Source: Polydactylus sextarius (taxonomy: Eukaryota > Chordata > Actinopteri > Polynemidae). From it: a stretch of 64,000 bases of DNA. How positions within the stretch are numbered: the stretch's first letter is position 1; every line of letters begins with the position of its first letter. Below are positions 1 to 11,100 of the stretch, piece after piece. The notes under the pieces were generated by a model. It was not told where the DNA came from. It was given only the letters and a program-made list of their open reading frames with translations, and did not search any database. The stretch is from the NCBI GenBank assembly GCA_016801845.1, contig CM028909.1, forward strand, positions 4,091,813 to 4,155,812, in the 5' to 3' direction. A program made the position numbers and the translations under genes.

Positions 1-1790
1 AGACACACAAGGACCACACAATTCTCATGCTGGGTTAAAAGCCAAAGAGTAAAAATGAGTTTTGAGACAAGTGAGTTTCCAGGGTGGGGGCCAGTCTGAC
101 ATGGGCTGGTAGCTCATGAGTATCTTGTTCTGCTTGTTGACAGAAAATCAGGCAAATATGTCAGGACTAATGGTTCCATTTGTACTCGGAATTTGGAATT
201 TCTGAGTTCCGAGTCGGAAGTTTCAAGTGGAACTCCGCCCTAGATTGGATTTCCGAGTCAGAAAGTCAGAGGCTTTCACCAACCCCCGAGTTGAAAATCG
301 AAGATGGCTGCCCCGCGAGTAAACAGAGTAGAAGCTCCTGTAATATTCTGTTTATTAGCACTTCTGACTAGCTTTTGTTACGCTAAATCAATCGTTTACA
401 TAGTATTGTTCGACGTATACTGATAACATTAACTGATTTTTCCGACTTAGAGTAACTGGAATGCTGATAACTAGGCTGCAACGTCATTCCCAGCTCCGAC
501 ATCTGAGATAAATGGAACGTAGCAGAACGTACAGAAGCCGGAACCTGGAAGTTACTTCACTTCCTGAGCCTCCTCCCTTCCCACGTCACCCACAGTCAGG
601 TGCCCTGATGAGCGTCACTATGACTTTCTTCATGCTACGCTTTTGATGCAGCTTGTTGTTAACTGGGTTTTGGTTTGTGTGCGATAACTGCTGTGGTTGA
701 TGCACAAGTGGTTTGTTTACAATTAATTACTGTATTCACACTTGGTTGATAGTTTTGAGGACTCCGACAAGACATGATCATTTCTCTTTTCCACCTAGTT
801 AACCTCCTTGTTGTGTTAGAATTAGAATCAGGGAAAATCCTCTTTTATCCTGTTATTGTACTACTTCCAGAATAAAATAATGTTGGCAAAATCTCATAAT
901 ATCAGGGTTTTTTTTAGGTTGCAATCCTCACAGAAGGTTTTACCAATCGTTTTCAAATAAATTTCAGTGCTTTATTCATTTTTCTGTGAGGGTCCAATCT
1001 TCACACTAATGCTTTGATGCTCTTCGAGTGTTGTTAGGATAAAACAGAGTTTTTTTTTTTTTAAAAAAGGTGTTGCAATACTGAGGCAATGTTTTTGCGT
1101 GTAAGATTCTTATCACTGGAGGCAGAACTGAGTTTCTCTCAAGAGCACATAGGATGACGGACCCAAGTAAAATAAAAAGAACGTGTTCTTGAAGAACATT
1201 TTTTGAGGAAAAAAAAAAGCACTAAAAAGAAAATGGAAGCTTGCCTTCCAGAACCAAGAACATAAAATAAATCCCAAATGTACAAAATCAAAACTACATC
1301 TAAACAACCTAACTAAAAAAAAATAAATAATAAAAAAAAGGAAAAACTGACTTCTTATTCTTAATGAAAAGAGGAGAAAAATAATTGACAGTCTCCCCTG
1401 CTGCTTCAGATAACAACTACTCTTTACAAAGATGACAACATGAACTGAGTTTGTACTAAACACAGGCTCCTGTACAGTAAAAAAAAGAAAGAAAAGAAAA
1501 AGCAGACATGCACAAGACACCTCTGATCTCTTTTTTTATATTTAAACAATACAAAAAAAAATTATAATAATGAAAATGTCACTAGAATAATAAAAGAAAG
1601 AAAAATGCCATCTCATCTCCCAGAGACTATTATAGGTCTGCAAAAGAAATTTGATTTTTAAGATAAACAAATATTGAACCGAGTGGGTTTGGAGGTGTTG
1701 GGTTTCTCCGCCCCAGTGAAACAGAAGGTTTTGTCTTAACCTGACCAACAGTGTTTTCTTCCCACATAAAGAAGCCTGGAGACCAAACAT
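1..1790. other. No gene seen; AT-rich intergenic DNA
   Basis: I see no supportable coding exon here. Short open frames on both strands are low-complexity (poly-T/poly-A rich, about 1040-1580) and show no domain. Positions 180-330 contain repeated forms of a GAGTCGGAA/GAGTCAGAA word and may be old repeat debris. The AT-rich stretch just before 1800 borders the LINE that follows. Confidence 0.5.
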
Positions 1791-1799
1791 CCTAAAAAA

Positions 1800-3640
1800 A
1801 TGACATAATGGCTGACAACAACCCACATGAAATGTGGAGAGGCATCAGAACAATAACAGACTACAGGAGCAGCAGCCAGCAGATCAGTCACGACCCCACT
1901 CTGCCTTAAATAGTTTCTTTGCACACACTTTGACACACCTGGCAGCAGAGAGACTGTACATCTTCCACAGGTGGAGCAGCCCGAGCCTCTCATCCTGCAG
2001 CAGCACCAGGTGAGCTCCACCCTGAGGAGGATCAACACCAACAAGGCCACAGGACCAGATAAGGTGTCAGGTCGGGTTGTGCGCATCAGCTGGTGGAGTT
2101 TTTCTGGACATTTTCAACCTGTCCCTGTAGCTTGCTTCAGTTCTGGTGTGCCTCAAGTCCTCCATCATTGTGCCTGTGCCAATTTGCTGTCACCTGCCTC
2201 AACGACTACCACCCTGTCGCTCTGACAGTAATCATGAAGTGCTTTGAGAGGATCGTTCACATCGGGATCGGGATCAGGGATGACATCGAGGACGTCATCC
2301 ATGCTACTCTGGACAGACATTAGTTTGCATACAAGGAGAACCGATCGACAGAGGATGCAGTCTCATTAGCACTGCACACAGCCCTGACCCACCTGGAGCA
2401 TCCAAACACCTATGTCAGGATGTTATTTGTATATTTCAGTTCAGTTTTCCACTGTGATTGCGGACAAGCTGACGCTGAAACTACACAACCTTGGACTGAC
2501 TGACTCACTGTGCTTCTGGATCAGAGACTCTCTGACAGGCCTCAGGTGGTGAGAATTGGGGACTGAACATCATCTATACTGATCCTGAGCACAGGCATAC
2601 CACTGTTGTATAGTGTGTGAAGAGGGCCAGCCCGGCCCTTTTCACCCTGTTCACACATGACTGTGCAGCTATTTATTCCACAAACATGGTTGGAAGTTTG
2701 CAGATAACACCACTGTAGTGGGTCTCATATCGAACAATGATGAAACTCACTATAGGGAGGAGATCCAGCACCTGACAGGATGGTGTTCAGACAGCAACCT
2801 TGTCCTGAACACCAGCAAGACCAAGGAGGTCATTGTGGACTTCAGGAGATCCAAGAGGATGGATCACACCCCTCTCCTCATCCACAGGGAGGAAGTAGAG
2901 CAGGTGAACAACATTAAGTTCCTGGGCATCCACATCACATCTGATCTCACTTGGTGCATATATACATCTCACCTGTTGAAGGCCCCACAAAGACTCTTCT
3001 TCCTCAGGAAGCTCAAAAGGACTAGACTCTCCCCTCAGCTTCTGACAAACTTCTACAGAGCCACAGTCGAGAGCATCCTCTGAGTGCAACAGTGTGGTAC
3101 AGGAGCCGCACTGCACAAGACAGGAAGGACATGACCCGGGTGGTGAAAACAGCTCAGGGGATTGTGGGAAGTCCTCTCCCACACCTGTACTTAATATACA
3201 ATAGTCAGGCCCAAAGGAAGGCTGCTTGTATAGCTGCAGACTCCACTCACCCAAAACACGAACGGTTCGTGCCTCTTCCCTCTGGAAAAAGGTACAGGAA
3301 CATAAAAACCCACACCAACAGACTGAGACACCGCTTCTTCCCCAGAGCTGTGAAATCCATCACCCCATCTCCTCACCCATCCACCCTTCACCCACTCAAA
3401 GACTGAACATTGACTCAAATACTGAACACTGCAGACATACAATCACACTGCACTTAAACATTCACACTGCAATGTGTGCAATATGCTTAATCATGTCGGT
3501 CACTAAAGATTTAATGTGCACTGTTATTAGTTTAGATATATTTTAAGTGTGTGTATTTTATTTATACTATGTGTCTTAAAGCCAAGAGCTGCTGAACAAA
3601 ATTTAATTGTGCCTTGCATAATGACAAAGATTCTTGATAC
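1800..3640 (+). mobile_element. 5'-truncated Rex/CR1-like LINE, dead
   Basis: Remnant of the reverse-transcriptase half and 3' end of a non-LTR retrotransposon. Reading frames that switch repeatedly give RT-like pieces: an N-terminal RT segment with NKATGPDKVSGRVVR (about 2036-2080), a piece around FAYKENRSTEDAVSLALHTA (2324-2385), a palm-like piece with FADNTTVVGL (about 2690-2730), then WCSDSNLVLNTSKTKEVIVD (about 2780-2840) and a C-terminal part ending near 3404. In LINE RTs the catalytic box is F/YADD; here the second Asp reads Asn, so this copy cannot be catalytic even apart from its frameshifts. The last ~230 bp are an AT-rich 3' UTR ending near a 'TGACAAAGATTCTT' tail. No 5' UTR, ORF1 or endonuclease is present, as expected for 5' truncation. 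Placement in the Rex1/CR1/L2 group is from the feel of the RT sequence, so the exact clade is uncertain. Confidence 0.8.
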
Positions 3641-4110
3641 CTTGATAATGGCAGTTGAGGATGAAAGTGTCCATAACTGGTGCATTGGCTCCCTCAAGTG
3701 GGTTAAATAAGAAATGTTTCTTTTCAAATGTCCAGTAATTAAATCCACTTGCTCTGACCTGATGACTGTTTTAGGTCTAAATTATAATTGACTTTAATGG
3801 TTGATAGTGACCGTTTGATATGGATATTATCTCTATATTTCTCCTCTTTATGCTGCCAGGCTCCAATGAAGAGGCCCTAAATCCTGTCTCTCCATCTTGC
3901 CTTTTCAAATAGAAGTGATTTTGATGTGTGTGTTGAACACATCATTTTTCTACATTTCCACACCACATGTAGACCCCTGCTTAGGACACACAGAGCTACA
4001 GAGTGAGGGCACACACACCTGTGAGCTTGAAAATGTTTTCCTCTCATGTCCTGCCGTGTCAAACTGTAACTCTCCATTTTTAGTCACACCACAACGTCAC
4101 CATCTCTGTG

Positions 4111-4262
4111 GGGCAGTGGTGGCCTGGTGGCTAAGGAAGCAGACGGATCTGGAAGATAAAAGGTTCGAAGCCACTAACCACCAAGCTACTGTCCCCACGC
4201 AGGCTCCCTGGGTGCTGTGTAGCTGCCTCCTGCTCACTTGTGTGATAGGTTAAATACAGAGG
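4111..4262 (+). mobile_element. tRNA-derived SINE copy 1
   Basis: Begins with GGGCAGTGGTGGCCTGGTGG, which resembles the A-box part of a tRNA-derived head, followed by a GGTTCGAA B-box-like word at about 4162. The downstream body (CCCCACGCAGG..., CTGCTCACTTGTG, GGTTAAATACAGAGG) is shared with copies at 10831 and 60405. The usual 'TTTCGTTG...AATCACTTCACTT' 3' end is missing, so the copy is 3'-incomplete. These heads are RNA polymerase III promoters in active SINEs. Confidence 0.75.
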
Positions 4263-6600
4263 TATCCTATCAAACACAAGCACATGTCTGATTCTTTCAC
4301 CGTGTCTGTGTGGTTGAAGGTTTTAGCTGCTCAGTGTGCAGCTGTAAATGCAAACACAGAGTTTACTGAACTAAACACTGAGGGATCAGGCTGTAGTTTT
4401 TGTCTTTTGGATAACTTTGACTTGATCATTTTTTTTGAATGGTCTAATAGCTTTTGCTAGTGTTGTAGCTTTATCTTTGCATTGTCCTGAATTTGTCTTT
4501 TTGCTTTGGACAGCTTTGGTCTTGGAGTCTTGACTTTATCTTTGGATAATTTTGTTCTTTTTCTTGGTTTTTGTCTCCAAGTAAAATTGAACTCAGGCTC
4601 TGCATGTTGTGTTCAGTGTGCGAGTTGGAAGCTGCTTGTTGCTTTGTTGGTGCCAAGATGTTTAAGATAATAATGTTAAAGGTGTTTATGCCTGTAAACT
4701 CAGAACTAAAACTTTATTTTGACTTCAGTAAGTGCAATGATGAGGTTTTACTCTCAGCTGCAGTGCTGTTCAACCTTGTGTGCGTGTGCTTTATTAAGGC
4801 AGCCATGTTTGTTAAAGTTAACAAACATGGTTGCCAACATTGTGGTGTGTCAAAAAAAAAAAAAAAAAAAAAAACCTTTGCATCATAACTTAGTGGCAGT
4901 TTAGAGCATTTCTCTCAACAGCTGCATCTCATGTTTCTGTGGATCTGCAAACACAACCTATCGGTGCCACTGCTGATGGGTCAAATCCACAAGTAAGTGT
5001 GTTGGGGAGGGTATGGGCAAGGTTTGTCTGTCCACCGTGCTATAACCTTTTACTTTTCAGCTTTTCATTCATTCACACAGAGAAATCACAAACTACTAAG
5101 TGTTTTAGCCCAAAGCAGGTACATGTGGACAGCACCACCTGCCAGGAGAACCATTTGGTTAAGCTGAATTATTATAAATGCGCATTACTGATGCGATTAA
5201 GTTGGATGGAAACCCCACTAATGTGTGGCAGCCACAGAGACACACATTAACTAACCATACACTGTAAACTGTATGGTTAGTGTACTGCGCACCCCCTGGC
5301 AGCAGGTTGCGCACCACAGTTTGTGAATCCCTGAGTTATTGGACTTCTGTGCTTGTCATGGTTTGGCCAGATACTAACACCATGTTCAAACATAGGGTGT
5401 TTCCATAAGTGCACATGGCACCAGTCGTGGGTCAATGATCAACTTTAGAGTTGTATCATCTGACTTTCAGCTGCATGTTTTGGACACTCGGGTGAAGACA
5501 AAGATGACAATGAAGATTTGTGCTGTTCCATTTAGCTCCAGCATTTCATCTTGGCTCTAGTATTTAATTTGTCATGTTTGACACCAAATTGATGTTGATT
5601 CCAGTATTTTACCTGGTATCAACTGGATTTCCTGAAGAATACACAATAAAGTAAGTCATTACCTGATCCCATATCATAATATCTCCAGCCCTGGTTGCTG
5701 AAACAGTTTTTTGCTCTCTGGGTCGCCATGCCATCTGAGATTTCACTCTTGATTCCTAACGGTTTTCTCCAGATTTGAGTCTGCCTTGTCCTATGTTCAT
5801 TTGTCCATTTGTCTTTGTCCTGCTTGTCACATCTGTTGTGTACAATGTTCCCTCTAATTTTTTATGTGTGGGCATACAACCAAGCTCCCTGAGCATACTG
5901 AGGACCACTGTAAGCAACATCAGATGTGCACGCTGTGGCCATACACAAATATCACACCTGTTCAAAACCTTGGATCATAGCAAGTTACATGGCTTATTAA
6001 AATAATTAAATTACTGCAGCAATTTTCATTAGTTTACTTTTGATATAAGTGATCTGGCCCACTTAAAATAAAAAACACAAAAATCTTGTTGTTCATGAGA
6101 TGTGTAGTATGTTATGTGAGAGTCCTGCTTTGGCCTGAGGTCCAGGTGTGGTAATCAAACTTCCAGTCATTCCACATTTTTCCCTCCAAAAACTCACTTG
6201 CTTCTTTGGCTTAGCTGCATGTTTTGCAGAGTAGACCTGTCTCACTCAATGTCACCCAGTTTCACTGCTTGTTCTTCTATTTGCACACACTCCGACAGCC
6301 ATTTCATCTTCAAAAAAAAAAAAACATCTCTTTTTTTAAACTTTGGCTTGGTGAGGGGATTTGTCGCTGCCCGTTCATTTCGGGGTTAGCATTTGCATCT
6401 CAACTCTGCCGCACTGTTGAACAGGTATCTTCAAGCAGGCAAAACACAGGTAGATACAGAAGTGCACGAAAGCATGGAGAACTCAGATTGACGCAGGACA
6501 CATGAGAACACACGAGGGATAGAGTCACTGAGGGGTTTAAGTAGTCCTAGGCCAGGTGAGGGTGATCCAGGTGATGAGGTGGTTCAGGTGTTGGTGATAA
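4263..6600. other. No gene seen; intergenic with poly-A and one small hairpin
   Basis: Contains a poly-A run at about 4852-4874 and a perfect 10-bp inverted repeat (arms 5251-5260 and 5271-5280, loop 10 nt). Open frames are short and lack domains, conserved-looking composition or flanking splice signals that I would trust. The preceding gap 3641-4110 is similarly empty. Confidence 0.45.
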
Positions 6601-6635
6601 AGTGATCAGAACACAGCTAGCTTCTCTCCAGCTGG

Positions 6636-6803
6636 TTGAGGCAGACGACCGTCCACTCTGAGTCTGGTTCTGCTGGAGGTTTCTTCCTGTTCCTCTCCAT
6701 TGACACCAAGTCCTTGCTCATTGTGGAAATGTTGGGTTTCTCTATGTAAAGAGCCTTCAGATAAATGTTTTTATCATCTGGTGCTATATAAATAAGATTG
6801 AAC
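6636..6803 (+). mobile_element. L2 LINE 3' tail fragment
   Basis: Matches the 3' end of the L2 copies at 15704-18603 and 21335-26250: the segment GGCAGACGACCGTCCACTCT, then a 'TTTCTTCCTGTT' word, then 'GTGGAAATGTTGGGTTTCTC' and the terminal GCTATATAAATAA. It is cut down to about 170 bp and ends in a single degenerate ATTGAA-type tail unit. Only the tail remains, consistent with target-primed reverse transcription that stopped early. Confidence 0.8.
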
Positions 6804-6929
6804 GAGGGTACCCAAAAAAACCAACAGGGTTTCTCTCCCCCCCTTCACATTATCAGATTTATTTATTTATTTATTTTAAACAACTCCGCAGCATCAAAGA
6901 TAGTCAAGACTTTGTTTCATTTTCTTTTT

Positions 6930-7405
6930 TGGGCAGACAGAGATGAGTTAGGCCTAATTTTATTTAATTTATTTGGCTCAACCTCCTCCACACTTTGAAT
7001 GAGAAACCAAAGGTAAATAAATTTACAACCTTTAATTCACTCACTTTCACTGTGTCTGGTGATTTATGGTTTCCTGTTTTACAAAGAACAGAAAACAATC
7101 TTCAAACTGAAGACAAAATGTTGAGGAACAGCTGGAAATAGGACACAAGGGAAAAACAACTAAGATAATAGACCACTGGAAATATGAGCTACTTCAAACC
7201 ACCCTCCTAAAGCAGAAAACCACACACAGTCGACACACAGCACTTCAGCTGCTTGATAGCTGCTCAAACAGAGACTGAACTGCCTCTTCCACTTCTTATC
7301 CTCCTGGTTTCTGATCAATCTCATGTGTCAACACCTGCTGCCAGAAGGGAGGAGCACAGCACCTGGAGAGAGAAAGAGTAGCACAAGACATCACACACAG
7401 ATGTA
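6930..7405 (+). repeat. ~480-bp repeat R1, inverted mate at 26250-26760
   Basis: This segment reappears in reverse complement at 26250-26760 over nearly its whole length. Shared words include TTAGGCCT (6949), CCTTTAATTCACT (about 7029), CACTGTGTCTGGTGATTTAT (about 7050), AACTGCCTCTTCCACTTCTT (about 7279) and AGCACAAGACATCACACA (about 7380). No terminal repeats or ORF are obvious inside it. Both copies lie just beyond an L2 tail. It is probably a piece of another dispersed element whose family I do not recognise. Confidence 0.65.
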
Positions 7406-7828
7406 CATTTTCAAACATTTTCTATCAGTACCACAAAGCCTTGTCAGCAAAGCAGCCCTCCATATTTCCAAGTTTAACAGCTGCTTGAATTGGTCATTTT
7501 GGACACTAAAATACTCTTTACATGCTCTCTCTCTCTCTCTGCCTCTCCCTTATCGTTTCTCCTAGAGCAGCAGGTGAGTGGCTGGTCACACCAGTGCTCA
7601 ATGGCTAATTAGTGTTGCACTATAAAGCCTGGGGAAGCAGCGAGAAAGGTTTTATTCCGAGTGTAGTGTCGTACTGAGCATGTTGTTGTTGGTGTTATCT
7701 GATTACTGTTACCTCCCTGTGGTGGAGGATGTTGGCGTATTTTATTTTATTGTAGTAATTTCTTTGTTAACAAGCCACTTTCAGTTTCCTTTATTAGAAA
7801 GCTGTTTGATATTTTCCCTGACTTAGAC
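7406..7828. other. No gene seen; short CT-rich tract
   Basis: Holds a CT-rich simple tract at about 7527-7560 and otherwise nonrepetitive DNA with no convincing exon. Confidence 0.4.
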
Positions 7829-8845
7829 CTGAGGGGTACTGCACAAAACCAAGATAAGGGATTAAGCAGGGATATGTTGGTTATCTTGGCTGAACTTGGC
7901 CTTCAAGTCATTTGTTCGAAAGCAGATCAAATTTAACCTGGTCAAGTTACTGTGGTGATTTATTCAGTGCAGCTCACCTGCTCCAGACCAGGTTAACAGT
8001 CAGGCCAAGATTAATCCTAAAGATTCACCTGTATTTCTACCACCTGTGAGGAATTAATGTAATTTAGTATAGCATGTCCATGGTAGAGAGATGCAGTATA
8101 CACCTTCTACCTTATGCTTTGCATGTTGATGAATTAGGGTAATTTTATGAGCTGAGGTGAAGCCATCTTCATTTTCAGAAGGTAAAACATCAGTGAATGG
8201 GAACAAGCGATGAGTTATGATGGCACGTGACTGTTTGCCACAGACATCAGGAACATGTTTGTGACATTTTTGCTGCAGATGTGCAAATAAATCAGCCCAC
8301 TAGGTCCCACAATCAGGCATGAAAAGGGCATCTCAAAATAAAAACAAATGAATAAGAAACTCCTGCTGAAAAAGATGCGTAGAGGATATAAGTGGTTTGG
8401 TTCAAGATCATTGACAGAATCCTGACATTGGAAATTGATTTGAAAACATCATAACATTATAAAATAAAAAACATCATGAGACCTTCTATTATAATCAAGC
8501 AGTGCTTTTATTTTTACATAAAGACAAAGTGAGAACATTTAATGTTATTCAGTCGCTGATATTTATGGCTATTAGCACACCTTTATATAAACAGTAGTTT
8601 TTGTTTTTTTGTTTTTTTTTTATATAAATACAATTCCTAACTAAGCTACCAATTGTACCAGTTACATACATCACGTATTGTTGTATTTGTTTTGTGAGAG
8701 TCTCTAGATTTTGGGCTGTAATTAGCTGTGTCTGGTTTGTTGTAGAGTTTTTAATGTGGTATCATGTTTCTGTTCTACACGAACTAAATCACTTTTTAGG
8801 GCATACTCAGGTATATTGTCGGGTTTTGTGCAGAAATCTGTCAAT
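7829..8845. mobile_element. Possible PIF/Harbinger-like nonautonomous element
   Basis: The left side (about 7836) carries GTACTGCACAAAACCAAGAT, and the reverse complement of about 8817-8840 carries CTGCACAAAACCCGAC, so a 12-bp core is shared in inverted orientation at the two ends of a ~1-kb block. The left subterminal sequence, with repeated GGTTAAxxx/TTAACCTGG words, resembles PIF/Harbinger ends in fish. No transposase is visible. The evidence is thin: only a short inverted match, and I did not find a clean 3-bp target duplication. Confidence 0.3.
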
Positions 8846-10080
8846 TCAGTAAAATAAAGTGAATCAAATCATTTTGATCCCCTAAATCAGTCTCTTGTCT
8901 CATACATGTAGGGATTGTGTGTAGTTCACTCCCTTCTGAAAGGGGCGTTGAGTTGTCTGATGGTGGGTAAATCAAACTGATGGACTCACTGGAAATCAGA
9001 ATCAGCTGCTCTGTATTTCCTGGTTTTGGGGTGGTGGTGTTGGTGGTGTTGGTGGTGTTGGTGGTAGTGGTGAGGAATGTTTTCTGTCTCTCTGCGTAAA
9101 ATCTCCAGAACCTGTAGCAGACCGTCTTCTCCTTTATTATCTGCACCCGAGTACAGCTGTTCAATGGGTTGTAAATAGATCGAATGATGTCTGTTGGTAC
9201 AAAAAGTTAAACAATTACATATATAATTTATAAACACCATACAAGTTTAAAAAATAAATAAATAAAAAATTATATATACACTCATTAGAACTAGACAACT
9301 CTTTCTCCCATCTGTTCTCTGCACTGGTCAATTTCACAGAAAGCAGTCTGTATTTTTCAGTCTGAAAAATACAATAAATAAAACAAATTTTTAATAAAAA
9401 AAAAAAAAAAAATTCGCTCTGTGCTCTAATCACTTAGGCACATTCAGACCAGCCAGTGTTTTTTTTTTTTTTTAAAAAAAAACATTCCAGCCTTCGGGTC
9501 TTGATGAGTCTGAAACATTTTGTAAACTAGTGACATTTTTTGACTTAATCAAATAAGTGAGAAGCTTTTAACAACCCAGTCATCAATAATAATTTTACCA
9601 TGGCTGTTCCACAATATTATTTGTTTTTTTTTATTATTTTTTTTTTTTACTTCTTTTAATCATGTGCCTTTAAAACTTCTTCCAATACTTCTCCATGTTC
9701 AGACGCCACATGTGAATTAAGTCTACCAGCTGGTATATTATCAGTGTCACTATCTGGTATCATTAAAGTTAGTGCACTTTCTTCACGCTCTCCCTGCTTT
9801 ACTAGAGAGGTAACACTGCAGAATGTGCATATTTTTTGCTTTTTTGTACTCATCTGTGCTGGATGTATTGAGCACAGCCTTGTCTAATTCATTTTGGGCC
9901 GACTATCTAACCAACCCACTGTTTTGTTCTGTTGCATGTTGCCGCTGAAGCATTAAAAGATCCAGTTGGTGCTGCAAGAAACATCTTTTGAGCATGATCC
10001 ATTCTGGTCTTTACCCCCGCTCAGTCGACCTGTAATAAATAGGATGGCTGTGCCTAGTAAAGGCAACAAAAAACCACCCA
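8846..10080. other. No firm gene; GGT repeat and poly-A/T tracts
   Basis: A GGTGTTGGTGGT-type trinucleotide repeat spans about 9030-9072. On the minus strand two overlapping frames are open across it (8841-9164 and 8986-9240), one encoding Thr/Asn repeats and the other His/Gln repeats. A CAACAG acceptor-like site precedes them near 9205. Because both frames are open only over low-complexity DNA, I do not call a gene, though a lone terminal exon cannot be excluded. The rest is AT-rich with poly-T runs (9395-9413, 9460-9482, 9620-9650). Confidence 0.4.
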
Positions 10081-10104
10081 TCTGATAGATATTTTTATTA
10101 AGTA

Positions 10105-10640
10105 AAATAGGCTTATACAAAACATCGTCAGTCCAAACTTCTTACTAATCAGTAAACAAAATTTCAATCACACCAGTGGGGGCGCTACATCCCTCACGGG
10201 CAAATTAAACTGTAACTTACCACATCGAGTAGTCCAGTTTAGTTTTCATCCGATTTTTAGTTCGTTTTTCTGTTTGCTCTTTATCTTTCTTTAAGTCTCA
10301 AGACCATTTTCCCTGTCCGATTTTTATTTTAACTAAGTTGTAATCACGCTCAACACTTTTTATGAATTAGCCAGCCAACCAGTTATTTTTGTTCATTTTT
10401 TTGTCGTTTTCTTATTGTACTATTGTTAGCGCACCGATTTGAAAGTTTTGAAGCTTTTGTGCCATTCACTGGAATTGCAAATTCTTTATCAACAATCGAG
10501 AAACTGCCTCAGCGAATTGGACTATAAACTACTAACTATTCTCCTCGGCTTGCAAGAGTTTGAAGGGATCAGAATCAGCTGATCCCATTATCAAGCAACA
10601 GCCCGAGAATCGACAGCAGTTGAGTCAGTCTGAAATACTG
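10105..10640 (+). repeat. Repeat X copy 1, directly 5' of the Helitron ORF region
   Basis: Noncoding block also present at 28030-28700 (minus) and 31600-32357 (plus). Shared words include TTTGCTCTTTATCTTTCTTT and CTCAAGACCATTTT (about 10277-10312), TTAGCCAGCCAACCA (about 10368) and GAAAGTTTTGAAG (about 10441). Because it abuts the first Helitron-encoded repeats at 10683, I infer that it is the leader or terminal region of that element. It could instead be an unrelated repeat that happens to sit here. Confidence 0.65.
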
Positions 10641-10682
10641 GGGCAGTGGGGAATCTAGGAGGACATTAAAAAAAATTCAAGG

Positions 10683-11100
10683 ATAAAGAAATATCACATT
10701 GATTTTCATAATAGGGCTGCTGTTAAAAAAGCCAGTAAAGGTAAATATTTTGATAATACTTTGCATAAGTCTGGTCTCGAAGCAGCAAGTATACAGAAAT
10801 ATCATGATGATGCTTTGCACAGGTCTGTTAAGGCAGTGGTGGCCTGGTGGATAAGGAAAGGGACTTTGGTCCAGGAGGTCTGAGATTCGAATCTACCAAG
10901 CCCCTGAAGAAGTAACATAACATAGCCTGTCCAGGCTTCCCCTTGCTCACTTAGGTGATGGGTTAAATGCAGAGTTTAATTTTGTTGTGTGCTCAATGAC
11001 GTAATAGTAATCACTTTCACTTTATTAAAAGTATATAGAAATATCATGATGACACTTTGCATAGGTCTGATGTCAAGGAAGCAAGTAAAATATGTTATAG
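10683..11100 (+). repeat. Helitron N-terminal tandem repeats (~54 bp, KYHxDxLHR type)
   Basis: Repeated coding units of about 18 codons start near 10683, 10742, 10795 and (beyond the SINE insertion) 11035. The words GAAATATCATGATGATGCTT (10795) and GAAATATCATGATGACACTT (11038) show the unit directly. Encoded pieces follow a KYHxDxxH/LHKSG pattern. Repeats of this kind occur at the N-terminus of fish Helitron proteins; their role is unknown to me. Confidence 0.7.
10831..11030 (+). mobile_element. tRNA-derived SINE copy 2, inserted in the Helitron repeats
   Basis: Head GGCAGTGGTGGCCTGGTGGA, B-box-like AGATTCGAATC (about 10882), body CCCCTTGCTCACTTAGGTGA and GGGTTAAATGCAGAG, and 3' end TAATCACTTTCACTT. 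It is the most complete SINE in the window. It sits between two KYH-repeat units of the Helitron, so it is younger than that element. Confidence 0.85.

Noticed and set aside
1113..2086. Minus-strand open frames rich in Phe/Leu/Ser
   Set aside because: They are translations of poly-A-rich DNA and, from 1800 on, shadows of the plus-strand LINE.
8841..9240. Minus-strand open frames encoding Thr/Asn or His/Gln repeats, with an acceptor-like site
   Set aside because: Two frames are open at once only because of a GGT-type repeat; no domain or second exon supports a gene.
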